Positions 9,330-18,702 are shown, counted from the first letter of the stretch. The stretch: 64,000 nucleotides of DNA from Cypionkella sp. (GCF_028290025.1 NZ_JAQGKQ010000043.1:1-64000), one strand, 5' to 3'. A program made the numbers and translations. The notes: generated from the sequence alone by a model not told the origin.

Positions 9330-9988
9330 CAACTGTCCAACTTGCGCGGCGCTTCCGGTGGATAGGCGTAGGCGTTTGAGACGATCATGCCGCCCTGTTC
9401 CAACACTTCGGAGACCGCATCGTCTTCCTCAAACTGGAACTCGTAGGCGTCGAATGGGAAGGCTTTGGCATCGACCAACCCCTCAAGCGAGATGATCACG
9501 ATGCCTTCGGAGGCAAAATCTTCGACCAACTGCTGCAAAGCGGCGGCGGCGGTTTCGGCCTTGATCACCGCGAGTTGGTAATGCCCGCCATACTCGCCTT
9601 CGTCCTCGTCGGCCCATTCCATATCGAAGGCGTCAACGCAAACCGCATAAACCCCGGAAGCTATGCCGTCCGACTCGTCAGGCTCGAACGGATGCGCTTC
9701 GGAGGCACAAATTTCACCCGAGCCTTGCGCGGTTTCGGCCATGCCGTCGATATCAACCTCAAACGGCAATATCTCATCGTCAAACGCTTCGACCGCGCCT
9801 GCGTGCAAGACACGGTCTAGCCGCAAGCCATTGACCGAAATTGAGTTTGCCAAAGTCGCCAGCGCCTCTGACAAATCTTCGGCGGTCAACACAAAGAACC
9901 GCGCCTCACCGCCATATTCGGCTGCGTCGGGCATCGCGTTTTGGCCTTCAGGATCAAAGACCTCGACGGCTGCGTAAAAAGTTCCCAT
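9329..9988 (-). CDS. Acidic protein of unknown function with an internal duplication
   Basis: The 219-residue protein is strongly acidic and has no signal peptide or membrane segment. I do not recognise the family. It consists of two similar halves of about 105 residues: each begins with YA-x-x-V-x-x-FD, has EYGG about 15 residues later, then a helix rich in A and L, a G(L/I) strand, V(E/D)A, an F-E rich stretch, and G-x-I-x-x-S-x-A. The ATG chosen has an AAGGAAGG site upstream; a longer frame to 10096 looks noncoding. It lies between aroA and cmk and ends at a hairpin repeat. It may be a small cytoplasmic binding or scaffold protein, but no function can be assigned. Confidence 0.75.
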   Translation of the reverse strand: MGTFYAAVEVFDPEGQNAMPDAAEYGGEARFFVLTAEDLSEALATLANSISVNGLRLDRVLHAGAVEAFDDEILPFEVDIDGMAETAQGSGEICASEAHPFEPDESDGIASGVYAVCVDAFDMEWADEDEGEYGGHYQLAVIKAETAAAALQQLVEDFASEGIVIISLEGLVDAKAFPFDAYEFQFEEDDAVSEVLEQGGMIVSNAYAYPPEAPRKLDS

Positions 9989-10197
9989 CTGGTGCCCTTC
10001 CTTGGCGTAAGTTTGGCTCTGCTCCGAGCCTTTGAGGCTATATAGTCCGGTGAGGCCGCAAGTGCCACCGGGCCACTGATTTATCAGGCACCGCACTGCG
10101 AGGCATGTGCGAAAAGCTTAACAAAGCCTTAACGTCTGATGTAGGTCGTTACTTTTGCTAGGTTTTAAAAGCTGCCACGCGTGGACAAGCCCGAATC

Positions 10198-11550
10198 TTA
10201 CTGCCCACCCTGCCGCAAACTAGCGCCAAGACCGGTCATCAAGCCCTCAAAAATCGGGAACGAGGTCACGATGGGCGAGGCATCATCGACCGAAACCGGG
10301 TGCTTCGCCGCCATGCCCAAAACAAGGAAAGACATCGCAATCCTGTGGTCAATATGGGTGGCACAAGTCGCCCCCCCGGGAACGCCGCCCGCGCCCATGC
10401 CGTGAACGATAAGGGTATCCTCATCCTCCTCAATCGTCACACCGCAAGCCTCCAGCCCGCGCGCCATCGCGTCGATCCGATCGGATTCCTTGACCCGCAG
10501 TTCTTTCACGCCCCGCATGATCGTCTTACCCGTCGAGCAAGCCGCAACCACCGACAGGATCGGATATTCATCAATCATCGAAGGCGCACGTTCGGGAGGA
10601 ACCTCGACACCCTTCATAGTATCCGAGAACCGCACCCGCAGGTCAGCGACAGGTTCGCCGCCCTCGGTGCGCGGGTTTTGAAACTCAATCTGCGCGCCCA
10701 TTTCCACCAGCGTCAGATAGAGGCCGTTACGAGTCAGGTTCTGCGAAACCCCCGGCACGAAGATATCCGAGCCTTCCACGATCAGCGCCGCACAGACCGG
10801 AAACGCCGCCGAAGACGGATCGCGCGGCACCGCCACCGTCTGCGGGCGCAGTTCCGGCTGGCCTGTCAGGGTGATCACGTTGCCTTCGCTGGTCTTCTCG
10901 ACAGTCAACTGCGCCCCGAAACCCAGCAGCATCCGTTCCGAATGATCCCGCGTCGGCTCGCGTTCAATCACCACGGTCTGCCCCGGCGCGTTCAAGCCCG
11001 CCAGCAGCACCGCCGATTTCACCTGCGCCGAAGCGACAGGCAGCGCATAGCGGACCGGAACCGGATTGGCGGCACCCACCACCGTCATCGGCAAGCGGCC
11101 GCCTTTGCGACCATAAGCCTGCGCACCAAACAGGCTGAGCGGATCGGTCACCCGCCCCATCGGCCGCTTGCGCAAGCTCGCATCCCCCGTAAAGGTTACA
11201 GTCATCGGCGTGGTCGCCATCGTTCCCATGATCAGCCGCACACCGGTGCCAGAGTTGCCGCAATCAATCACATCGGCAGGTTCCTGAAAGCCGCCGACGC
11301 CAACACCATGCACCGACCACGCCCCCGGCGCGTGTTGAATGACCGTCGCCCCAAACGCCCGCATCGCTTTGGCGGTGTCAAGCACGTCTTGGCCTTCGAG
11401 AAGCCCGGTGATCTTAGTCTCACCCACCGCCATCGCGCCGAAAATCAGCGCGCGGTGGCTGATGGATTTATCGCCGGGAACCGAGGCTGTGCCTTTCAGC
11501 GGCCCGGATTTGGAGGCGGTCATCGGTTGGGCTGTGGCATGGGACGACAT
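10198..11550 (-). CDS. aroA: EPSP synthase (3-phosphoshikimate 1-carboxyvinyltransferase)
   Basis: The 450-residue enzyme condenses shikimate-3-phosphate with phosphoenolpyruvate in the shikimate pathway. Landmarks in order are [65 protein letters not shown] and DHRIAMSF. The overall style is that of class II enzymes such as the Agrobacterium one. In the NSGTG loop the glycine that is alanine in the glyphosate-insensitive CP4 enzyme is present here, so that particular substitution is absent. The ATG has AGGAGAT upstream. Confidence 0.96.
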   Translation of the reverse strand: MSSHATAQPMTASKSGPLKGTASVPGDKSISHRALIFGAMAVGETKITGLLEGQDVLDTAKAMRAFGATVIQHAPGAWSVHGVGVGGFQEPADVIDCGNSGTGVRLIMGTMATTPMTVTFTGDASLRKRPMGRVTDPLSLFGAQAYGRKGGRLPMTVVGAANPVPVRYALPVASAQVKSAVLLAGLNAPGQTVVIEREPTRDHSERMLLGFGAQLTVEKTSEGNVITLTGQPELRPQTVAVPRDPSSAAFPVCAALIVEGSDIFVPGVSQNLTRNGLYLTLVEMGAQIEFQNPRTEGGEPVADLRVRFSDTMKGVEVPPERAPSMIDEYPILSVVAACSTGKTIMRGVKELRVKESDRIDAMARGLEACGVTIEEDEDTLIVHGMGAGGVPGGATCATHIDHRIAMSFLVLGMAAKHPVSVDDASPIVTSFPIFEGLMTGLGASLRQGGQ

Positions 11551-11706
11551 ACGGGATCTCCTGCAAGCGAATTTGCAAGCCTGATACCGTAAGCGGCGGG
11601 CCGGGTCCACGGTTGACCTGACAGGGTTGCGCGCTTGGCCGCCATCGAGGCGGCACGCGCGCGCGGCTGTCGCGGGGTGGAATTATTACGGCAGTGGCGG
11701 TTGTTG

Positions 11707-11735
11707 GGCGGGAGCCTCCGGCGGGGATATTTTTA
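11707..11735. repeat. Intergenic hairpin repeat, copy 2 (degenerate)
   Basis: The plus strand has a GGAGCCTCC hairpin core followed by GGCGGGGATATTTTT, resembling copies at 9295-9329 and 17446-17481, where a GC-rich palindrome is followed by GGATATTT. It lies in the 244-base gap between aroA and trmB. Confidence 0.45.
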
Positions 11736-11794
11736 AGCAGGTGAAATGATCAGCTTGGTTTGGATAGTCGTCGCGGAGCCGTATCATCTTTGGT

Positions 11795-12481
11795 TCAGGC
11801 GTTACGTTGGAAGGTCAGGTAATGCGGTGGGCGGCCCTCGCGCAGGGCTTTTTGCTCGTAGCGGGTGGAAAGCCAGTCCGACCATGGCTCGTCGCCTTGA
11901 TCGAGTAGGGTGAAGCCAGCCAGTGGGACTTCTTCAAGCGTTTGACGGACGTAATCGGGAATGTCGGTCGCAACCCGAAATTCTGCACCCGGTTGCAGGA
12001 TGCGGGCGAGGCCGGCGAGGTAGTCTGGGGTGACGAAACGGCGACGGTGGTGGCGGGCTTTTGGCCACGGGTCGGGGTAATTCAGGAAAGCTTTGGCGAT
12101 TGAGGCGGCGGGTAGCACGTCAAACAGCTCGCGCACATCGCCGGGATGGATGGCGAGGTTGGTGACTTCTGCCGCGCGGATTTTGCCCAGCAGCATGGCG
12201 ATACCATTCACGAAGGGCTCGCAGCCGATGATACCGACTTCGGGATAGGTTGCGGCCATGTGAACCAGATGCTCGCCACCCCCGAAGCCGATTTCCAACC
12301 ACAGCGGTTTGCCCGCGAATTGCGTCAGGTCTATCGGGACACGCTCGGGGTTATCGTCTCGCGCCACATCGGGCAGGCTGAGGCGTTCGAGGTCTTCCTC
12401 CAGATAAGTTTTCTGGCTGGCGCGCAGGGTTTTACCATGCACGCGTCCGTAGAAATTGCGCCGCTCAACGGGATCATACAT
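11795..12481 (-). CDS. trmB: tRNA (guanine-N7-)-methyltransferase
   Basis: The 228-residue enzyme makes m7G46 in tRNA using S-adenosylmethionine. It shows the SAM-binding segment LWLEIGFGGGEHLVHMA, the GCEPFVNGI segment and the TrmB hallmark FLNYPDPWPKARHHRRRF. The ATG at 12481 begins MYDPVERRNFYGR, a family-typical N-terminus; the frame extends much further upstream but in composition unlike coding sequence. It lies downstream of metK and the YdcZ-type gene, so the methyl donor enzyme and a methyl user are clustered. Confidence 0.95.
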   Translation of the reverse strand: MYDPVERRNFYGRVHGKTLRASQKTYLEEDLERLSLPDVARDDNPERVPIDLTQFAGKPLWLEIGFGGGEHLVHMAATYPEVGIIGCEPFVNGIAMLLGKIRAAEVTNLAIHPGDVRELFDVLPAASIAKAFLNYPDPWPKARHHRRRFVTPDYLAGLARILQPGAEFRVATDIPDYVRQTLEEVPLAGFTLLDQGDEPWSDWLSTRYEQKALREGRPPHYLTFQRNA

Positions 12482-12543
12482 CGGTGTAGCCTTGTGATTG
12501 TTCGGGCGCTCTAGCCTTGCCTTACCGCCTTGGTCAAGGGCGG

Positions 12544-12999
12544 TTAGCCGCGTTGGATCATCGCCAGGCCAGCGACCATCGCGGCAATTCCGGCGGCGCG
12601 GGTGAGTGAGACGGTGTGGATTGCTGCGCCGAACAGGCCGAACTGATCGATTACGGTGGCGGCGATCATCTGGCCGAGCAGCACGCAGAACACTGCATTG
12701 CCGACGCCAAAGCGCGGGGCGACCCATGTGATAGAAAAGGCGTAGAACGCCATGAACAACCCGGCGAGCAACAGGTGTTTGGGTTGGGCGGAGAGGGTGG
12801 CGAGCGCGGGGGCTTCACCGGACAGCAATAGCAGCACGGCGGCGGTTATAAATCCGACCGAAAACAGCACAAATCCCGCAGCCACTGGAGCGCCTAGGCG
12901 TGCGCCGAGTTGGCTGTTTAGCGCGGCAAGGATTGGGATACCGATGCCCGCCAGAAGCATCCAAAGGGCATAGCGCAGGGTTTCGGTGGGCATTGTCAT
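12544..12999 (-). CDS. YdcZ-type (DMT superfamily) small membrane protein
   Basis: The 151-residue protein has about five hydrophobic helices and matches the DMT_YdcZ (DUF606) family: AGIGIPILAALNSQLGARLGAPVAAGFVLF at the start and VLLGQMIAATVIDQFGLFG near the end. Members are half-size relatives of drug/metabolite transporters and probably dimerise. The ATG at 12999 has an AAAGG site six bases upstream; the frame extends upstream to 13128 but that part overlaps a hairpin. The gene lies between metK and trmB. Its substrate is unknown. Confidence 0.85.
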   Translation of the reverse strand: MTMPTETLRYALWMLLAGIGIPILAALNSQLGARLGAPVAAGFVLFSVGFITAAVLLLLSGEAPALATLSAQPKHLLLAGLFMAFYAFSITWVAPRFGVGNAVFCVLLGQMIAATVIDQFGLFGAAIHTVSLTRAAGIAAMVAGLAMIQRG

Positions 13000-13117
13000 C
13001 GTTACCTTTCGTAAGAACCTCGGCGGGATTATACTCTTTGTCGTCCCGACGCAGAACCCGTTTACTATATCGGAACGCTTAACTCCGACAGGCAACGCGA
13101 ACACACACAATAATGGA

Positions 13118-13144
13118 AACGGCGGCACTTGAAGCGCCGCCGTT
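13118..13144. terminator. Hairpin downstream of metK, probable terminator
   Basis: AACGGCGGC pairs perfectly with GCCGCCGTT around a 9-base loop that itself has some pairing. It lies about 65 bases beyond the metK stop on the minus strand. The T-run that follows is weak, so termination is likely but not certain. Confidence 0.55.
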
Positions 13145-13208
13145 ATCTATCCGTGGCAACGCGACCGAGTGGTGGCTCGATGCCACCCGAGGCCGCGCGC
13201 GTTTGAGA

Positions 13209-14375
13209 TCACACCGCCGCTTTCAGGGCGTCGATCAGGTCGGTTTTCTCCCATGAGAAACCGCCATCCGCTTCTGGCGCGCGACCAAAGTGACCGTAGG
13301 CCGAGGTGCGGGCGTAAATTGGCCGGGTCAGTTGCAGGTGCTCGCGGATGCCGCGCGGCGTCAGATCCATGCAAGCGGCGACAGCCTTTTCGATCTGCTC
13401 GGCCTCAACTTGGCCGGTGCCATGCGTATCGACATAGATCGACAAAGGCTTCGCGACACCAATCGCATACGACACTTGCAACGTGCAGCGATCCGCCAGA
13501 CCAGCCGCCACCACGTTCTTCGCCAAATATCGCGCAGCATAAGCGGCCGAGCGGTCAACCTTGGTTGGATCTTTGCCCGAGAACGCGCCGCCGCCGTGGG
13601 GGGCCGCACCGCCGTAGGTATCGACGATGATCTTGCGCCCGGTCAGGCCAGCGTCGCCATCAGGGCCGCCGATCACGAAAGTTCCGGTCGGGTTTACCCA
13701 CCATTCGGTGTTCTCGGTGATCCAGCCGGAGGGCAGCACTTCGCGGATATAAGGCTCAACAATCGCGCGAATGTCCGCCGAATTCTGGCTTTCCAACGAA
13801 TGCTGATGCGACAGCACGATCGAGGTAACCTCAACCGGAACGCCGTCTACATAGCGCAGGGAAAGCTGCGATTTCGCATCGGGGCGCAGCGTTGGCTCGG
13901 CACCCGATTTGCGCACTTCGGCCAGACGGCGCAGGATGGCATGGGAATATTGGATCGGAGCCGGCATCAGTTCCGGAGTTTCGCGGCAGGCGTAACCGAA
14001 CATGATGCCCTGATCACCAGCGCCGTCATTATCGACGCCTTGCGCGATATGCGCCGATTGCTTGTGCAGATAGTTCTGCACTTGCAGGGTGTTCCAGTGG
14101 AACTCATCCTGCTCGTAGCCGATGTCTTTGACCGAAGCCCGCACAATGGCTTCAACGCGCTCCATCATGCTTTTCAGGGCGTTTGGGTCAGACAGCCCAA
14201 CCTCACCGCCGACGACGACCCGACCCGTAGTGGCGAAGGTCTCACAAGCCACGCGTGCGTTGGCCTCTTCGGTCAGGAACGCATCGAGGATGGCGTCTGA
14301 CACGCGGTCACACAACTTGTCTGGATGACCTTCGGAAACGGATTCCGAGGTAAAAATATAGTTCTTGCGGCTCAT
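13209..14375 (-). CDS. metK: S-adenosylmethionine synthetase
   Basis: The 388-residue enzyme makes S-adenosylmethionine from methionine and ATP. The ATP-binding N-terminal segment [18 protein letters not shown], the [13 protein letters not shown] hexapeptide region and the P-loop-like [17 protein letters not shown] are all intact. The length is typical. The leader carries a SAM/SAH-type riboswitch whose 3' strand contains the ribosome-binding site, so expression is probably shut off when the product accumulates. It lies downstream of lnt in the same direction. Confidence 0.98.
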   Translation of the reverse strand: MSRKNYIFTSESVSEGHPDKLCDRVSDAILDAFLTEEANARVACETFATTGRVVVGGEVGLSDPNALKSMMERVEAIVRASVKDIGYEQDEFHWNTLQVQNYLHKQSAHIAQGVDNDGAGDQGIMFGYACRETPELMPAPIQYSHAILRRLAEVRKSGAEPTLRPDAKSQLSLRYVDGVPVEVTSIVLSHQHSLESQNSADIRAIVEPYIREVLPSGWITENTEWWVNPTGTFVIGGPDGDAGLTGRKIIVDTYGGAAPHGGGAFSGKDPTKVDRSAAYAARYLAKNVVAAGLADRCTLQVSYAIGVAKPLSIYVDTHGTGQVEAEQIEKAVAACMDLTPRGIREHLQLTRPIYARTSAYGHFGRAPEADGGFSWEKTDLIDALKAAV

Positions 14376-14381
14376 GGGAAG

Positions 14382-14424
14382 TGCTCCGTTGGGTTATTGC
14401 CGCACGCCAGGAAGCCGTTGTGCG
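14382..14424 (-). promoter_or_regulatory. SAM/SAH riboswitch in the metK leader
   Basis: On the minus strand, five bases CGCAC at 14424-14420 pair with GTGCG at 14405-14401; the loop between them contains ACGGCTTCCTGG. A GGAGCA at 14387-14382 can pair with the loop's GCTTCC to form a pseudoknot, and this same GGAG is the metK ribosome-binding site, 7 bases before the ATG. This layout and the conserved bases match the SAM/SAH riboswitch class (Rfam SAM-SAH), known upstream of metK in Rhodobacterales. Ligand binding would hide the ribosome site. Confidence 0.92.
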
Positions 14425-14466
14425 GAGGTTTAGTTAATCTGGCTTAGTCACAAGCGCGTCACAAGG

Positions 14467-15930
14467 TCAAGCGCCGCGCCGTTTGTGTGGCGCGAACTGT
14501 CGCAAGAACAATCCTAGTAGTAGCAACAACACCGGATATTCACCGAAAACGGCATAAATCGTTGCTGGCAAAGCAGCAGGCAAAGCTGCGTCAAGGTAGC
14601 TTGCGGTTTCAAAAGGCAGGCTGGCGGTGATCCTGCCTCGCGCATCGTAAACGGCCGTCACGCCTGTGTTGGCAACGCGCACCAGAGGGAGACCTTGTTC
14701 AATGGCGCGCAGGCGGGCCTGGGCGGCGTGTTGGAACGGGCCCGTCCAATGGCCAAACCACGCGTCATTGGTGATTTGGAGCAGCCAATCGGGGCGCTCT
14801 GTGCCGCGCAGGTCTTGCGGGAAGACTGCCTCGTAGCAAATCAGCGGCAATGCACGGCCGAGTTTGGGACCGAAGTCCAACAATTGTGGCCCTGGACCTG
14901 CCATATAGCCGTTGCCCGCCTGCGAGGCGAAGGCCGCGATATTAGCCCAAGATAGCAACGTATCGCCGAACGGAATATATTCGCCAAACGGCACCAGATG
15001 ATGTTTGTCGTAGGTTTGGCCTCGGGTGCCATCGGGGGCGATAATCGCCAGCGAGTTCCAAGCCTTGTCGCCTTCAACGCGCTGCATACCGATAGCCACC
15101 GACGCGCCATTGCCTGCGCTTGCGATCATGCCGCCAATTTCCGGATGCAGATCAAGCAGGTAGGGCAGCGAGGTTTCCGGCCAGATCACCAGATCGGGCG
15201 TCGGTTTGGCTTCGGTGAAGGCAAGCAGCCGATTGAAGAATTGGTTGGCAAGGTCCGGATCCCATTTCGCCTGCTGTTCGGCATTGGGTTGCACGAGGCG
15301 CAAGGTGACTGGGCGATCATTGGGCATCGGTTGGGCGAGCGTCCACATCCCAAAAGTCCATGCGGCAGCGAGGCTGACTAGAGCGAGGCCCGTAGGCAGC
15401 GCACGGCGCGAGGCAAGGCCAGCGGCAAGCAACGCGGTTAGCAGCGACAGGCCACTCGGGCCGACGTGAGCCGCCAGTTGCGCCACCGGGGTATCAATCC
15501 AGATATGGCCGATCAGCGCCCACGGGAATCCGGTCAGCACATAGCCGCGCAAAAGATCGGTAGCAGCGAGGGCTATGGCGAAGCCAATAGCCGGGCTGCG
15601 GGCGAAGCGGCTAAGCCAGCCTGCCAGCGCCCAAAATAAAGCCATGCCAAAGGCCAAGAACACCAGCGCAAAGGGGGCCATCCAGCCATCTTTGGCGACG
15701 TCCACCATGAACGGTTGCACGATCCAGTTCAACGCGGCGGCAAAATAGCCAGCGCCCGCGAACCATGCGAGCCAGATCGGTGCTGTGCTGCGCGCGATTA
15801 ACCAGCACAAGCCCGCCAGTGCTGGCAGCGCTATATACCACGCGCCGAGCGGTGCTTGCCCGGTTGCGACCAGCACACCCAGCAAAGCCGCCACGCCGAA
15901 GGGGCGCAGGCCGGACCAGTTCGATGCCAT
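14467..15930 (-). CDS. lnt: Apolipoprotein N-acyltransferase
   Basis: The 487-residue inner-membrane enzyme adds the third acyl chain to lipoproteins. The N-terminal 200 residues form about six hydrophobic helices; the C-terminal carbon-nitrogen hydrolase domain has the full catalytic triad: Glu in VIWPETSLPYL, Lys in YDKHHLVPFGEYIPFG, and Cys in LPLICYEAVFP. The ATG at 15930 lies one base from the corC stop, indicating tight coupling. Order corC-lnt is standard in proteobacteria. Confidence 0.96.
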   Translation of the reverse strand: MASNWSGLRPFGVAALLGVLVATGQAPLGAWYIALPALAGLCWLIARSTAPIWLAWFAGAGYFAAALNWIVQPFMVDVAKDGWMAPFALVFLAFGMALFWALAGWLSRFARSPAIGFAIALAATDLLRGYVLTGFPWALIGHIWIDTPVAQLAAHVGPSGLSLLTALLAAGLASRRALPTGLALVSLAAAWTFGMWTLAQPMPNDRPVTLRLVQPNAEQQAKWDPDLANQFFNRLLAFTEAKPTPDLVIWPETSLPYLLDLHPEIGGMIASAGNGASVAIGMQRVEGDKAWNSLAIIAPDGTRGQTYDKHHLVPFGEYIPFGDTLLSWANIAAFASQAGNGYMAGPGPQLLDFGPKLGRALPLICYEAVFPQDLRGTERPDWLLQITNDAWFGHWTGPFQHAAQARLRAIEQGLPLVRVANTGVTAVYDARGRITASLPFETASYLDAALPAALPATIYAVFGEYPVLLLLLGLFLRQFAPHKRRGA

Positions 15931-15931
15931 G

Positions 15932-16846
15932 TTAGCCTTCGACCTCTGGCACGGGCAGTGGCTCTGGCATAGCGACCGACCCCGGCAACCGCACACGCAA
16001 ACGCTTGATGCGGCGGGGATCGGCGTCTAGCACCTCAAACTCGGCACCAGACTCATGCGGCACGATCTCACCCCGCACCGGGACGCGACCTGTGCGCAGG
16101 AAAACGAGACCACCCAGGGTGTCGATATCTTCGTCGTCTTCACCGTTGCGCAGGGTCAGGCCAATGGCGGCCTCAAACTCATCCAGCGGCACGGTGGATT
16201 GGGCCACAAACACGCCGGGAGATTCCTCTTTCCACAAAGCACCTTCGACTTCGTCATGCTCGTCTTCAATCTCACCAATCACCGTCTCGATCAGGTCTTC
16301 GATGGTCACCAAGCCGTCAACGCCGCCGTATTCGTCGATCACCAAGGCCATGTGCACCCGGTCGCGCTGCATCTTCTGCAACAGGGTGGCCGCGGGCATC
16401 GAAGGCGGAGCAAACAGCACCGGACGCAGCAGTTTCTTCAGCGAGAAGCGACCAGAGGCGCCAAATCCGTGCTGCAAGGCGAGGTCTTTCAGCAGCACAA
16501 GCCCCTGCGGATGGTCGAGCGTGCCTTTGTAAACCGGCAAACGGCTAAAGCCGTGCTGACGGAACGCCTCAACCAGATCATCTTTGCCGATGTCCAAAGG
16601 CACGGCGGCGATCTCGACCTTTGGGATGGCGACATCATCAACGCGCAGCCTGCGCAGGTTGCTTAAGCCGAGCAGTGGCGAGCCTTTGGGTTGCGACAAG
16701 CTTGCGCCTTCCTCGTCGCCCTCACTGCTGTCAGAGGAATTGAAGGCGGATAGAAGCCGCCCGAAAAATCCGCGAGGTGCAACCTCGGCCTCATCATCCT
16801 CACGCCCTTTTGGCGCTGCGGATAACCCGTCGTTACTACTGCCCAT
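15932..16846 (-). CDS. CorC-like CBS-domain protein
   Basis: The 304-residue cytoplasmic protein has two CBS motifs (VEAFRQHGFSRLPVYKGTLDHPQGLVLLKDL and MALVIDEYGGVDGLVTIEDLIE, around residues 90-210) followed by a CorC_HlyC domain with GLVFLRTGRVPVRGE. Unlike the longer HlyC/CorC members it lacks membrane helices. The first 60 residues are charged and low complexity. CorC-type proteins are linked to Mg/Co handling and to membrane integrity; the exact role is unsettled. The ATG at 16846 with AAGGA upstream is preferred over a TTG five codons earlier. Confidence 0.88.
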   Translation of the reverse strand: MGSSNDGLSAAPKGREDDEAEVAPRGFFGRLLSAFNSSDSSEGDEEGASLSQPKGSPLLGLSNLRRLRVDDVAIPKVEIAAVPLDIGKDDLVEAFRQHGFSRLPVYKGTLDHPQGLVLLKDLALQHGFGASGRFSLKKLLRPVLFAPPSMPAATLLQKMQRDRVHMALVIDEYGGVDGLVTIEDLIETVIGEIEDEHDEVEGALWKEESPGVFVAQSTVPLDEFEAAIGLTLRNGEDDEDIDTLGGLVFLRTGRVPVRGEIVPHESGAEFEVLDADPRRIKRLRVRLPGSVAMPEPLPVPEVEG

Positions 16847-16894
16847 TGGTCCTTGTTCCAAAACGCCCCGAAGGGCAGACGCTTAGTGTCGCGC

Positions 16895-17395
16895 TTAATA
16901 TGGGTCAGAAAGCCCCAGCCGCGCAAGTATCCGCACCTCGGTAGCCTCCATCAGATCACCGTCGGCGGCACGAATGTGATCATAGCCGAGCAGATGTAAC
17001 AGCCCATGCACGATAAGATGCGCGACGTGATCGGCCATCGGCTTGCCAGCTTCAGCAGCCTCAGCCCCGCAAGTGTCATAGGAGATTGCGATATCGCCAA
17101 GGGATTCGGGGTCATCCGCATCGCCCGGTTCGGGTAGGTCAGGCACTGCACCCTCATCCGCACCACGTTCCGCCGAAGGCCAGCTCAGCACATTGGTCGG
17201 CTTTGCTTTGCCACGAAAATCGCCGTTCAGTTCCAGAATTCGGGCATCACTGCAACCCATCACGCACAGGGTAAAGCCCGCCTCGGCCAGTCCGAGTTCG
17301 GCAAAAGCCATGCGCACAGCCGGTTCGGCGGTGGCTTCCAGCCCAAAAGCCTCCCAACGCGCGTCTTCGATGACGATATCAACAAGTGGTTCCAT
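16895..17395 (-). CDS. ybeY: Endoribonuclease YbeY
   Basis: The 166-residue protein is the YbeY metal-dependent RNase that takes part in 16S rRNA 3' end maturation and ribosome quality control. The zinc-binding motif HGLLHLLGYDH (H-x3-H-x5-H) is intact near the C-terminus, and MGCSDARILELNGDFRGKAKPTNVLSWP is the typical central segment. An acidic insertion of about 20 residues follows that segment. The gene lies between phoH and corC in the conserved order. Confidence 0.96.
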   Translation of the reverse strand: MEPLVDIVIEDARWEAFGLEATAEPAVRMAFAELGLAEAGFTLCVMGCSDARILELNGDFRGKAKPTNVLSWPSAERGADEGAVPDLPEPGDADDPESLGDIAISYDTCGAEAAEAGKPMADHVAHLIVHGLLHLLGYDHIRAADGDLMEATEVRILARLGLSDPY

Positions 17396-17445
17396 GCCGC
17401 CCCTTAGCGTAAGCCAGCCCGCCTCTCAAGCTTTCACATTGGTGG

Positions 17446-17481
17446 AAATATCCTGGGGGAGCGCAGCGGGGGCTAGCCCCC
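17446..17481. repeat. Intergenic hairpin repeat, copy 3
   Basis: The perfect palindrome GGGGGCTAGCCCCC (17468-17481) is followed on the minus strand by a short spacer and CCCCCAGGATATTT. It matches the copy at 9295-9329 in both the CTAG-centred hairpin and the CCAGGATATTT tail. It lies in the gap between phoH and ybeY. Confidence 0.6.
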
Positions 17482-17548
17482 TCACGCGCGTAAGCGCTAA
17501 AGAAAACTTGCGCGGCACGCGCTCTGTTAGATCATGTGCCGCAAGTTG

Positions 17549-18571
17549 TTAAACTGGTTGCGTTTCGTCGCGCTCGTAAGCCTCAATCACGCGAGCGACC
17601 AACGGATGCCGCACCACGTCTTTCGAGGTGAAATAGTTGAAGGTCACGCCCTTCACCCCTTTCAGGATACGTTCGGCATCTTGCAGACCCGAAGCCGTGC
17701 CGCGCGGCAGATCGACCTGCGTGCGGTCGCCAGTGATCACCATGCGGCTGCCTTCGCCCAGACGGGTCAGGAACATCTTCATCTGCATGGTTGTCGCATT
17801 CTGCGCCTCATCCAACACGACAAAGGCGTTCGACAAGGTCCGACCGCGCATAAAGGCAAGTGGGGCGATTTCGATGCGTTTGTCTTCCAGCAGTTTTTGA
17901 ATCTGCTTGGCGGGCAGAAAGTCGTTCAAAGCGTCGTAAAGCGGCTGCATGTAGGGGTCGATTTTTTCCTTCATGTCGCCGGGAAGGAAGCCCAAACGTT
18001 CGCCCGCCTCCACTGCCGGACGTGACAGGATGATTTTCTCAACCGCGCCTGAAATCAGCATGGTGACGCCGACAGCGACTGCCAGATAAGTCTTACCCGT
18101 GCCTGCCGGACCAATCCCAAAGCCCATCTCATGCGAGAACAGGTTTTTCACGTATTCCTTCTGCGCATCAGTCCGCGGTTCAATCGGCTTCTTGCGGGTG
18201 CGCAATTCGACGCCTCCGCCGCCGCTAAACATTTCGACCTGCTCGGACGATTCCAGCTTGGTATCCGGCATTGGCCGACCCATCCGCATTGCGCCATCAA
18301 TATCGCCTGCCACCACACTACGTCCCTGCTCTAGTCTTGCATATAATGAGCGAAGCACGGCTGACGCCTGTTCGCGTGCGGCTATGTCGCCAATGACGGA
18401 AAGGCGATTGCCGCGTCGTAGCACATGCACCCCCATCTGGTGCTCGATCTGTGCCAGATTGCGGTCAAACTCGCCGCAGAGGCTGATCAAAAGCCGGTTA
18501 TCGGGAAATTCGAGGACGGTCTCGACAATATCCTCGGAACGGGTCGGGGGCGTTAGCGCGCTGATGCCCAA
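17549..18571 (-). CDS. phoH: PhoH-like ATPase
   Basis: The 340-residue protein has an N-terminal KH-like region (residues 20-90) and a PhoH helicase-type ATPase domain with Walker A GPAGTGKTYLA and Walker B FVVLDEAQN, then MVITGDRTQVDLP. The family is associated with RNA metabolism and ribosome function and is nearly always next to ybeY, as here. The start is TTG, chosen because an AAGGAG site lies at ideal spacing upstream. Confidence 0.95.
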   Translation of the reverse strand: MGISALTPPTRSEDIVETVLEFPDNRLLISLCGEFDRNLAQIEHQMGVHVLRRGNRLSVIGDIAAREQASAVLRSLYARLEQGRSVVAGDIDGAMRMGRPMPDTKLESSEQVEMFSGGGGVELRTRKKPIEPRTDAQKEYVKNLFSHEMGFGIGPAGTGKTYLAVAVGVTMLISGAVEKIILSRPAVEAGERLGFLPGDMKEKIDPYMQPLYDALNDFLPAKQIQKLLEDKRIEIAPLAFMRGRTLSNAFVVLDEAQNATTMQMKMFLTRLGEGSRMVITGDRTQVDLPRGTASGLQDAERILKGVKGVTFNYFTSKDVVRHPLVARVIEAYERDETQPV

Positions 18572-18702
18572 AGGGATCTCCTTAACGGTTCAGGTGACGT
18601 CTGGTTGGAGTGTAGACCCGCCAAATGGTCTGGCAAGTGCAACCTGCGTCTTGATGATATCAAAGTGATGACAGCGGCATCTTTGCGCAAGAACTGGGCA
18701 AT

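Noticed and set aside
10300-11592. 430-codon open frame antisense to aroA
   Set aside because: It mirrors a strong AroA coding frame; its product is dominated by Arg and His, typical of a high-GC antisense shadow.
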